Of a DNA stretch of 5,314 nt, positions 1 to 5,225 are shown in pieces. The stretch spans positions 1 to 5,314 of the forward strand of contig CANQFW010000083.1 of the NCBI GenBank assembly GCA_947599995.1. The letters run 5' to 3'. The translations under genes were made by a program, and so were the position numbers. The DNA comes from an uncultured Clostridia bacterium. Lineage in GTDB: Bacteria; Bacillota; Clostridia; TANB77; CAG-508. The notes beneath the pieces are model-generated. The model was not told the DNA's origin and did no database searches. It worked only from the letters and a program-made list of their open reading frames with translations. The first letter of the stretch is position 1, and every line of letters starts with the position of its first letter.

Positions 1-273
1 CAAAATATATGCCCTTCCTTTCTTTATTAATACATAATTTTATTTTAAACAAAAAATATCAAACATGTAAATATCCCTTTTTTTATTTCAAGGCCTATAA
101 ACTTTCGGATCCTCAAGATCCGACAATTTTTTATATTTTGTTTACATTTTTGTTACTTTATTGTTACAAATTCTTTCTATATATTGTTTTCGTAAGAAAA
201 GAAGCAAATTGTATAAAGTATTTTTATTTAGCTATTAATTATATGTATTTGAAATATTAACTTCTTATAGTTT
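1..273. other. Intergenic/left-edge region without a convincing gene
   Basis: This stretch lies downstream of the leftward M23 peptidase gene. It is very AT-rich and contains one clear element, a rightward terminator hairpin at 105-132. An 83-codon open frame (9-260, +) exists, but it has no ribosome binding site before its ATG, runs straight through the terminator, and encodes a Phe/Tyr/Leu-rich low-complexity peptide typical of AT-rich noncoding DNA. I treat it as noncoding. No obvious terminator for the M23 gene was seen just after its stop at 274. Confidence 0.6.
105..132 (+). terminator. Rho-independent terminator, rightward
   Basis: A 7-bp perfect stem (TCGGATC at 105-111, GATCCGA at 117-123) closes a 5-base CTCAA loop and is followed by CAA and six Ts (127-132) on the + strand. 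It stands out as the GC-richest spot in an AT-rich area. The T run follows the stem on the + strand; on the minus strand the stem is followed by only AAAG, so the orientation is rightward. It most likely ends a + strand gene lying left of the window, convergent with the M23 peptidase. Weak back-up termination of leftward transcripts is possible. Confidence 0.7.
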
Positions 274-1320
274 TTAATAAATATAATTCTGAGGATTATA
301 AGCCATTCCATTAACCCTTACTTCAAAATGAAGATGTGGTCCTGTAGAATTACCTGTAGAACCAACTGCTGCTATCTTCGATCCCTGTGCAACCTTATCA
401 CCTGCAGAAACATACAATTTACTGCAATGCGCATAGTATGTTTGCACTCCATTTCCATGAGAAATCGCTACTAAATATCCATAAGAACCTTTATACCCTG
501 CAAAAGCGACTGTTCCTGATGCAGCAGCAGATACCGGTGTTCCTTTTGGAGTTGCTATATCTAACCCTGTATGTGCACTTGAACGTATACTACTTCGTGA
601 CCCAAATCTTGATGAAATAGTACCAGATACCGGCTTTATTAAGGTTATTCCAATTGATACTTTTGATTGAGAAATATTTGTTGATGTAGATACTTTTTGC
701 CCACCCAAACTACTATTTCTCATAGTATCATTAGTTTGATTTGTATTAGTTTTTGCAACTGTAATTCCTGGTTGTTCCACTACTGTATTTTCTTTATATA
801 AACTTGCAACTGCCTGCTCCTGTGTCATAAAATCCTTTAGCTCTGTCTCATACTTTTCAAGTATTTGTAAATTATCTATATTAGTACTTCCTTTTTCCCT
901 TAAAGCACTAACTATTTTTTCTGCAGTTTCAAAATCTGAAACATACAATTTTTCTTCATTATCCTCTAAAATTGCAAAATATTTATAATATGTAACTCCT
1001 GTACTTTTTACAATTTCAAAAATTTCTTCATCATTTGTCTGTATATCCCTTTTCCCTAAGCAAAGTTTATATGTGGGCATTTTCTCTATTTGTACAAAAG
1101 CAATATTACTATTTTGACTATCTCCATTTTCTATGTATTCATCAATTTTCGTTTGCAAAGCTATTTTTCCTTTACAGTATCCTATCACTTTTCCATCTAT
1201 AGTTACGCTGTATATCGGTTTATAGAAAATTACTACAGCTCCTGATATTAAAAAAGTTGCAATAGATATTAATATAATAAGTTTTAAAGATGTTCTTATT
1301 CTTATAAATATCTTTTTCAT
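274..1320 (-). CDS. Membrane-anchored M23 (LytM-type) zinc metallopeptidase
   Basis: This is a predicted cell-wall endopeptidase that cuts peptide cross-links of peptidoglycan outside the membrane. Numbered from the start used here (348 residues), there is a short basic N-terminus, one membrane helix at about 12-34 with no obvious cleavage site, and then an extracytoplasmic region. That region carries two related segments (about 37-66, YSVTIDGKVIGY; about 111-145, YYKYFAILEDNE), each with beta strands followed by a helix. A Ser/Thr/Asn/Gln-rich linker (about 176-226) follows, then the M23 domain (about 229-347). All catalytic elements are present: the HxxxD motif in HTGLDIA (H250, D254), YAH (H298) and GPHLHFEV (H329, H331). 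By analogy with LytM, H250, D254 and H331 bind zinc, so the enzyme should be active. There is an in-frame ATG two codons upstream (1326), but it is only one base from the AAGGAG (1328-1333). The ATG at 1320 has ideal 7-base spacing and is preferred. Unlike many related clostridial proteins, I see no G5 or LysM domain before the peptidase. A sporulation role (SpoIIQ-like) is possible given the coat genes upstream, but it is not shown. Confidence 0.9.
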   Translation of the reverse strand: MKKIFIRIRTSLKLIILISIATFLISGAVVIFYKPIYSVTIDGKVIGYCKGKIALQTKIDEYIENGDSQNSNIAFVQIEKMPTYKLCLGKRDIQTNDEEIFEIVKSTGVTYYKYFAILEDNEEKLYVSDFETAEKIVSALREKGSTNIDNLQILEKYETELKDFMTQEQAVASLYKENTVVEQPGITVAKTNTNQTNDTMRNSSLGGQKVSTSTNISQSKVSIGITLIKPVSGTISSRFGSRSSIRSSAHTGLDIATPKGTPVSAAASGTVAFAGYKGSYGYLVAISHGNGVQTYYAHCSKLYVSAGDKVAQGSKIAAVGSTGNSTGPHLHFEVRVNGMAYNPQNYIY

Positions 1321-1347
1321 TTTCATACTCCTTCTAATTTTTCTACT

Positions 1348-1376
1348 ATTTTATATTATTTTCTGTCATTTTGCAA
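1348..1376 (-). promoter_or_regulatory. Candidate sigma-A-type promoter for the M23 gene
   Basis: Read leftward, TTGCAA (1376-1371, 4 of 6 matches to TTGACA) and TAAAAT (1353-1348, 5 of 6 to TATAAT) are separated by exactly 17 bases. Transcription would start near 1341, leaving a short leader of about 20 bases containing the AAGGAG site before the ATG at 1320. In DNA this AT-rich, such matches occur by chance, so this is only a candidate. If real, the peptidase is expressed independently of the spore coat pair upstream. Confidence 0.4.
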
Positions 1377-1431
1377 TATTAAATATCAAAAAATTTTAAC
1401 TACTAATGCTACACAATTTACTATAACATCA

Positions 1432-1468
1432 TTAGAGGCATTTAAGCTATTCACCCAAATGACTCTAA
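1432..1468. repeat. Intergenic inverted repeat (12-base arms, 13-base loop)
   Basis: TTAGAGGCATTT (1432-1443) and AAATGACTCTAA (1457-1468) pair over 12 positions with a single mismatch (1438/1462). The repeat starts about 14 bases beyond the stop of the CotF-type gene in its direction of transcription. No T run follows the stem on either strand, so it is not a standard rho-independent terminator. It may stabilise the 3' end of the coat transcript, be a weak terminator, or be a protein-binding site upstream of the M23 promoter. Confidence 0.6.
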
Positions 1469-1482
1469 CAGTTTCAGTTACA

Positions 1483-1725
1483 CTATTGCAATTCAGCTTT
1501 TACATTATTAATTTCTAATACAGTGGCCTTAGCTGCAGGCTTATAATACTGCTTACTTTGTGCAACCTTAAATAATTCATATTGAAAACTTTCATCATTA
1601 TTTCTTATCTGTTGAAAAGTCTGTCTTAAATTCATATTCTCCGCTTCCGAAATAGCTGTTTGATATGATCCAAGACTAGCCTTAACATTTTCTAAAATAT
1701 CATTTACCATCGTCTTTTCGTCCAT
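1483..1725 (-). CDS. CotF-type spore coat protein, short form
   Basis: An 80-residue, mostly helical protein resembling the Coat F family (ferritin-like helical proteins of the endospore coat). Supporting features are the N-terminal EKTMVNDILENVKASLGSYQ helix, the middle LRQTFQQIRNNDESFQYELF helix, and the YYKPA segment near the C-terminus, which is typical of clostridial members. It is about half the length of Bacillus CotF (roughly 160 residues), which is usual for the short clostridial form. No signal peptide or membrane segment is visible. The ATG is preceded by a strong AGGAGG with 5-base spacing, and the first two bases of that site are the end of the upstream gene's TAG stop, so the two genes should be translationally coupled. 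Expression in the mother cell late in sporulation is inferred from the family. The family call rests on remembered sequence pattern, not on a search. Confidence 0.75.
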   Translation of the reverse strand: MDEKTMVNDILENVKASLGSYQTAISEAENMNLRQTFQQIRNNDESFQYELFKVAQSKQYYKPAAKATVLEINNVKAELQ

Positions 1726-1730
1726 AACAA

Positions 1731-1737
1731 CCTCCTA
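1731..1737 (-). promoter_or_regulatory. Stop codon overlapping the next gene's Shine-Dalgarno
   Basis: Read leftward the bases are TAGGAGG: the TAG (1737-1735) ends the 61-residue gene, and AGGAGG (1736-1731) is the ribosome binding site for the 80-residue CotF-type gene, whose ATG follows 5 bases later. A ribosome terminating on the first gene sits on the initiation site of the second. This is the classic layout for translational coupling and matched output of the two proteins. Confidence 0.8.
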
Positions 1738-1920
1738 ATTTAAAAATCCCATTAATTTTTGTTTAGTATTCAAAGCATCTTGTGCAGCTTTACTAAAAAT
1801 CTGCTTTATTTGTGGATCAACAGCTTGTGCTGAATATGCATTTAATTTATTGTAACTCGTATCATGTGCTCCAATTAAATGTCTTAAATTTTGTAACTCT
1901 ACCTCTGACAAATCTGCCAT
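1735..1920 (-). CDS. Small helical protein paired with CotF-type coat protein
   Basis: A 61-residue soluble protein with no Cys or membrane segment. Two predicted helices (about 4-29 and 34-59) are separated by a short AQAVDPQIKQ turn. The DPQIKQIF segment and the helical-hairpin shape resemble the N-terminal half of Coat F/ferritin-like spore proteins, and the partner gene directly downstream is CotF-like. I infer that the two products form one helical assembly in the spore coat. The start is supported by AGGAG (1935-1931) 10 bases before the ATG. It appears to be the first gene of a two-gene operon beginning just after the pcrA terminator. Its function is inferred from the family and the neighbour; no catalytic motif is visible. 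Confidence 0.7.
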   Translation of the reverse strand: MADLSEVELQNLRHLIGAHDTSYNKLNAYSAQAVDPQIKQIFSKAAQDALNTKQKLMGFLN

Positions 1921-1978
1921 GGAAAATCAACTCCTTCCTTGCAATTTATTTTTTCCATTTTAACTTTTTTTATTCAAA

Positions 1979-2037
1979 AAAAATTCAAATTCGACTAAAA
2001 AAACTATATTTCTTATTTCAGTCGTATTTGAATTTTT
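1979..2037 (-). terminator. Long hairpin terminator after pcrA
   Basis: Arms 1979-1996 (AAAAATTCAAATTCGACT) and 2020-2037 (AGTCGTATTTGAATTTTT) pair over 18 positions with one T-T mismatch (1991/2025) around a 23-base AT-rich loop. The hairpin begins 7 bases after the pcrA stop codon. Read leftward, the closing arm leads into a run of Ts, as expected for a rho-independent terminator. The arms carry T runs in both directions, so it could work bidirectionally. It separates the helicase transcript from the spore coat pair. Confidence 0.75.
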
Positions 2038-2044
2038 CTTTATT

Positions 2045-4357
2045 CTATATAACTTCTAAATTTGCAAATTTAGCCATAAGTCTCTTGTGTCCAACCTTAT
2101 CAAAGCTAATATCCACCTTCAAATCATCACCTTCTGGAGCGGTAGCAGTAATCGTACCTTCCCCAAATTTTTTATGATAAACTCTAACACCTTCTCCATA
2201 TTGTGATAAGTCAACCTTCTTATCAATATTTTTCTTTCCCAAATTACTCAAAAAGCTCTCTGCAGTTCTTCCAAAAATATTCTTGCTACCTATAGAACTT
2301 GCAGCTACAACTGGCTCTCTATTACCTGTTTTATATGATTTAATTATGCTACTACTTTTTGCACCTCCATAGCTCCATGCAAATTTACTATCTTCAAAAT
2401 TATCTTCTTTCAATTCTTTGTTACCAAAAGCTTCGTCATAACCATCCAATAATTCTTGTGGAATTTCGTCTAAAAATCTTGATGGCATATTGCAACTTGT
2501 AGATCCAAAAACCGTACGTTTCTTGCTACATGTCAAAAATAATTGCTCTTTAGCCCTTGTAATTCCCACATAACATAGTCTTCTTTCTTCTTCTAAATCC
2601 TTTGGTTCACCCATTGACCTATATCCAGGAAAAATTCCTTCTTCCATTCCTACTAAAAATACGACAGGGAATTCCAAGCCTTTTGCACTATGAAGAGTCA
2701 TTAGGGTAACAGACTCTTCAGATTCATCAACATTATCTATATCTGATGATAAAGTCATTCCTTCTAAGAAATCTTGAAGTGTATTGGATGCTTCTTCTCT
2801 TTCAAATTCCATTACAACATTTAGGAACTCTTCTAAGTTTTCCATTCTATTTTCTGCTTCAATGGTATTTTCATCCTCTAATGCCTTAATATACCCCGAC
2901 TTCTTAAGTAAAAATTTAACAAGTTCCGAAATGCTTAAATTGTCCTTTTTTTCTCTTGCACACTCTATTAAATTTACAAATTCTCTTGAATTTAAAAATA
3001 CTCTATTTAATCCAAACAAATCTGCATGTTTAATTATTTCATACATAGATGTCTCATTTTTTATTGCTAATTCTGTAATATTATCTATACTTGTTTTACC
3101 AATTCCCCTTTTAGGTTCATTGATAATTCTAGTTAAGCTTAAATTATCAGCAGTATTATGTACCAATCTTAAATAAGAAACAATATCTTTTATTTCTTTT
3201 CTTTCATAGAATTTCAATCCTCCAACAATTTTATACGGAATACCTTCTCTTCTTAATATATCCTCTATTGCTCTTGATTGAGTATTCATTCTATAAAGTA
3301 CTGCAAATTGTGAATACGTGTATTTTTCTTGTTTCTTTAAATGTTCTATTTGATCTACAATATAAGTTCCTTCATCATACTCATTGTCAGCAGAATATAT
3401 TTTAGGAAGATTTCCTACATCATTTTCAGTCCATAATTTTTTCTCGTATTTTGTTTCATTATTTTTTATAACCGAATTTGCAATTTTTAAAATATTTCCT
3501 GTGCATCGATAGTTTTGCTCTAATTTAATAATACTAGTACCTTTGAAATCCTTCTCAAAATTCAAAATATTTGAAATATCTGCACCTCTAAAAGAATATA
3601 TTCCTTGGTCATTATCACCAACAACAGTTATATTTCCATTTAACTTCGCTAGGTTTTTTACTAAAGTAAACTGGGATTTATTTGTATCTTGATACTCATC
3701 TACTAAAATATACTGGAATTTACTTGAATAATAGCTTAATATATCATCATTTTGTTGAAAAATTTTCAAACAAAAATTAATAATATCATCAAAGTCTATA
3801 GCATTATTTTCCTTAAGTCTTTTTTGATACAATTCATAAACTTGTCCTATTCTTTCCCTTCTGAAATCTCCATGAGCTCTTACTAAATACTGATCTGGTT
3901 CTAGCATTTCGTTTTTAGCATTACTTATTTCCGACTGTATTGACTTTTCTGTAAACAATTTATCATCAACTTGCAGATCCTTCATACATTTCTTTATTAA
4001 TGTTTTTTGGTCAGAGGTATCAAAGATTATAAAAGATGTATCGTATCCAATTCTGTCAATATGTTTTCTCAAGATCCTAACACATATTGAATGAAACGTA
4101 CCCATCCATATGTCCTTCGCTTTTTCTCCAACTAATGACGTTATTCTTTCTTTCATTTCGTTTGCAGCTTTATTTGTAAATGTTATAGCTAAAATATTCC
4201 ATGGTAAGACATTTTTTTCTTCCATTAGATAAGCAATTTTATGTGTCAAAACCTTCGTTTTCCCACTTCCTGCTCCTGCTATTACCAAAACTGGTCCTTC
4301 CGTTTTTGTTACTGCTTCATATTGTTTATTATTTAGTCCTTCTAATATTCCTGACAT
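2045..4357 (-). CDS. pcrA: ATP-dependent 3'-5' DNA helicase PcrA (UvrD/Rep family)
   Basis: A superfamily 1A helicase that unwinds DNA during repair and replication and clears proteins such as RecA or stalled RNA polymerase from DNA. All signature motifs are intact (770 residues from the start used here): Q-motif LNNKQYEAV (about 8-16), Walker A GAGSGKT (28-34), Ia AITFTNKAA (57-65), Walker B LVDEYQDT (218-225), motif III VVGDNDQGIYSFRGA (245-259), motif IV LEQNYRC (279-285), motif V VTLMTLHSAKGLEFP (550-564) and motif VI EEERRLCYVGITRAKEQL (589-606). The C-terminal end (about 723-770, GVRVYHKKFGEGTI) is the Tudor-like fold that in PcrA/UvrD contacts RNA polymerase, reached through a variable linker. 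Length is close to Bacillus PcrA (about 740). Start choice: GAGGA (4374-4370) directly abuts the upstream ATG at 4369, leaving no spacing. The ATG at 4357 gives a 12-base gap and the MSGILEGLN start that family members show, so it is preferred, though not certainly. The phosphatase gene upstream ends 61 bases before 4369, so co-transcription is likely. No LexA-like box was seen. Confidence 0.96.
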   Translation of the reverse strand: MSGILEGLNNKQYEAVTKTEGPVLVIAGAGSGKTKVLTHKIAYLMEEKNVLPWNILAITFTNKAANEMKERITSLVGEKAKDIWMGTFHSICVRILRKHIDRIGYDTSFIIFDTSDQKTLIKKCMKDLQVDDKLFTEKSIQSEISNAKNEMLEPDQYLVRAHGDFRRERIGQVYELYQKRLKENNAIDFDDIINFCLKIFQQNDDILSYYSSKFQYILVDEYQDTNKSQFTLVKNLAKLNGNITVVGDNDQGIYSFRGADISNILNFEKDFKGTSIIKLEQNYRCTGNILKIANSVIKNNETKYEKKLWTENDVGNLPKIYSADNEYDEGTYIVDQIEHLKKQEKYTYSQFAVLYRMNTQSRAIEDILRREGIPYKIVGGLKFYERKEIKDIVSYLRLVHNTADNLSLTRIINEPKRGIGKTSIDNITELAIKNETSMYEIIKHADLFGLNRVFLNSREFVNLIECAREKKDNLSISELVKFLLKKSGYIKALEDENTIEAENRMENLEEFLNVVMEFEREEASNTLQDFLEGMTLSSDIDNVDESEESVTLMTLHSAKGLEFPVVFLVGMEEGIFPGYRSMGEPKDLEEERRLCYVGITRAKEQLFLTCSKKRTVFGSTSCNMPSRFLDEIPQELLDGYDEAFGNKELKEDNFEDSKFAWSYGGAKSSSIIKSYKTGNREPVVAASSIGSKNIFGRTAESFLSNLGKKNIDKKVDLSQYGEGVRVYHKKFGEGTITATAPEGDDLKVDISFDKVGHKRLMAKFANLEVI

Positions 4358-4386
4358 TTTAAAATTCATTCCTCATATACTATATT

Positions 4387-4420
4387 TAGGTTTTTAATAA
4401 AGGTTTTACCCATAAACCTA
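4387..4420. repeat. Inverted repeat between phosphatase gene and pcrA
   Basis: TAGGTTT (4387-4393) and AAACCTA (4414-4420) are perfect 7-base inverted arms separated by 20 bases. The intervening sequence holds a second small inverted repeat, GGTTTTACC (4402-4410). The element lies in the leader just before pcrA on the leftward transcript. It lacks a terminator T run and is mostly A/T, so any RNA structure would be weak. It could be a regulatory or partial-termination element, or chance. Confidence 0.3.
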
Positions 4421-4430
4421 CTTTTAAAAA

Positions 4431-4900
4431 TTATTTTTCCTTCAATTTATATATTAGTAAATTCAGGCACTCATCTATTTCAGCTGCACATGCTCTATAA
4501 GTTTCAATATCAAATCCCCATGGATCTTTTATATTTATAGAATTGTGTCCTTCTTTTTGATAATTTACATATTCTTTTAATGTAAATATTTTTTTCTTTA
4601 AATCTGGATATAAATATATTAGCTCATCTTTATGATTCCCGAGTCATTCCTAAAATTATATCCATATTCATTATATCTGATTTTGCAGTATTTGTTGCCC
4701 TATGCTTAGTGATATCAACGTCGTACTCTTCCATTGTGTTAATTGCCTCATACGTAGGTGTATCTCCGGTTGATAGCATATATACCACTCGAAAAAACTT
4801 CTACATTATTCATATTATTTTTTTCTAACTTATCCTTCATCAGCCAATGTGCCATTGCACTTCGACAAATGTTACCTGTGCATACAAACATAATTTTCAT
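4431..4900 (-). pseudogene. Low-molecular-weight protein-tyrosine phosphatase with two +1 frameshifts
   Basis: The family removes phosphate from protein tyrosine (or, in YwlE, arginine) through a Cys intermediate in the cytoplasm. The N-terminus has the full P-loop VCTGNICRS with nucleophile C7 and R13. Translation breaks after residue 44 (SSGIYAIN) at 4768, where the original frame stops at TGA near 4748. Skipping one base restores GDTPTYEAINTMEEYDVDI. A second break lies at 4638-4641 after LGMT. Skipping one base there restores NHKDELIYLYPDL, FTLKEYV, the general-acid motif DPWGFDIE (D125) and a C-terminal helix ending KLKEK at the TAA (4433-4431). The rebuilt protein is 155 residues, the normal family length. 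The ATG at 4900 follows AGAAGG with 8-base spacing; a start 11 codons earlier (4933) lacks a good site. As written it gives only a 50-residue product without the catalytic Asp. Both breaks look like one extra C before GG and coincide with in-frame CGG triplets. It may be a young pseudogene, sequencing error, or recoding. Ile at position 11 of the P-loop favours tyrosine over arginine specificity. Confidence 0.88.
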
Positions 4901-4947
4901 AACATATACCTTCTTTTTATATTTTACAAACAAATAATTGCTTTTTT

Positions 4948-4977
4948 ATTATACCACAATAATATTATTTCATGCAA
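4948..4977 (-). promoter_or_regulatory. Promoter for the phosphatase-pcrA transcript
   Basis: Read leftward, there is a perfect TATAAT (4953-4948) preceded by TGG, making an extended -10 (TGGTATAAT, 4956-4948). A weak TTGCAT -35 (4977-4972) lies 18 bases upstream. Transcription would start near 4941, giving a leader of about 40 bases with the AGAAGG site before the ATG at 4900. The strong extended -10 makes this a good vegetative promoter. No separate convincing promoter was found directly in front of pcrA. Confidence 0.65.
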
Positions 4978-5093
4978 TATATAATTCAAACTTAAAAGTG
5001 TTTGTTTTACTGATTAATGTACTATGTTAAAACAAGTCTAATAAAATTTAGAAATAGTAAGAATATATGAAAATACTAATGTACCCAGAATAG
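4978..5093. other. Central part of the divergent intergenic region
   Basis: Between the two divergent promoters, this AT-rich stretch has no open frame with a ribosome binding site and no tRNA-like or strong hairpin structure. The only pattern noticed is TAATGTAC present twice (5015-5022 and 5077-5084). Read on the other strand, this is GTACATTA, similar to the TACAT-type elements that cluster just to the right. Confidence 0.4.
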
Positions 5094-5168
5094 TATAATA
5101 CATTTAATCTGTAACATAAAAATTTTATAATACATGTAAAAAAGTTTAAAATACATGTAAAAACAGTT
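5094..5168 (+). repeat. Phased repeats with TACATGTA palindromes upstream of the right-edge gene
   Basis: Three copies of a 14-base element occur in the same orientation: 5094-5107 (TATAATACATTTAA), 5126-5139 (TATAATACATGTAA) and 5147-5160 (TAAAATACATGTAA). The last two contain the palindrome TACATGTA and extend into a shared ATACATGTAAAAA tract, with homology over about 17 bases (5130-5146 and 5151-5168). Offsets are 32 and 21 bases, near three and two helical turns. The copies lie just upstream of the -10 element at 5190. I infer operator sites for a dimeric regulator; the identity of that regulator is unknown. Confidence 0.55.
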
Positions 5169-5186
5169 CCTTTTTTCCTACATTTA

Positions 5187-5195
5187 TGTTATAAT
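5187..5195 (+). promoter_or_regulatory. Extended -10 promoter of the right-edge gene
   Basis: TGTTATAAT (5187-5195) is a perfect extended -10 element. The sequence 17 bases upstream (5167-5172, TTCCTT) is a poor -35, so the promoter depends on the TG extension or on an activator, possibly acting through the TACATGTA repeats upstream. The predicted transcript start is near 5202, giving a leader of about 24 bases. Confidence 0.65.
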
Positions 5196-5213
5196 ATTAC
5201 TATATAGAAAAGT

Positions 5214-5220
5214 AAGGAGG
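5214..5220 (+). promoter_or_regulatory. Strong Shine-Dalgarno of the right-edge gene
   Basis: AAGGAGG lies 5 bases before the ATG at 5226. It is a near-perfect match to the anti-Shine-Dalgarno and is what supports calling the short open frame at the window edge a real gene. Confidence 0.8.
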
Positions 5221-5225
5221 TACCT

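Noticed and set aside
9..260. 83-codon rightward open frame, hydrophobic and aromatic
   Set aside because: It has no ribosome binding site, spans the 105-132 terminator, and has low-complexity composition typical of AT-rich noncoding DNA.
387..620. 77-codon rightward open frame inside the M23 gene
   Set aside because: It is antisense to a conserved peptidase domain with intact catalytic residues and has no ribosome binding site; a shadow frame.
1940..1977. Possible sporulation (sigma-G-like) promoter before the coat pair: TGAATA at 1975-1970 on the minus strand
   Set aside because: The -35-like hexamer fits, but no acceptable CATAnTA-type -10 is found at 15-18 bases, and the hexamer lies in the T/A run of the pcrA terminator.
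1812..2177. 121-codon rightward open frame across the coat gene, the terminator and the pcrA end
   Set aside because: It crosses a strong hairpin terminator and overlaps two supported genes on the other strand; no family resemblance.
2784..3176. 130-codon rightward open frame inside pcrA
   Set aside because: It is antisense to a fully conserved helicase, Ser/Leu/Ile-rich as expected for a shadow of Lys/Glu-rich coding sequence.
3585..3633. Helicase motif III variant (GDNDQGIYSFRGA, with Phe where Bacillus PcrA has Trp)
   Set aside because: Aromatic character is kept and similar variants are common in clostridial PcrA, so it is not a sign of altered function.
4748..4933. Reading the 61-codon phosphatase fragment as a complete small gene
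   Set aside because: It ends abruptly after residue 44 of the family fold, and the remaining conserved sequence continues downstream in shifted frames to 4431. The start at 4933 also lacks proper ribosome binding site spacing, unlike the ATG at 4900.
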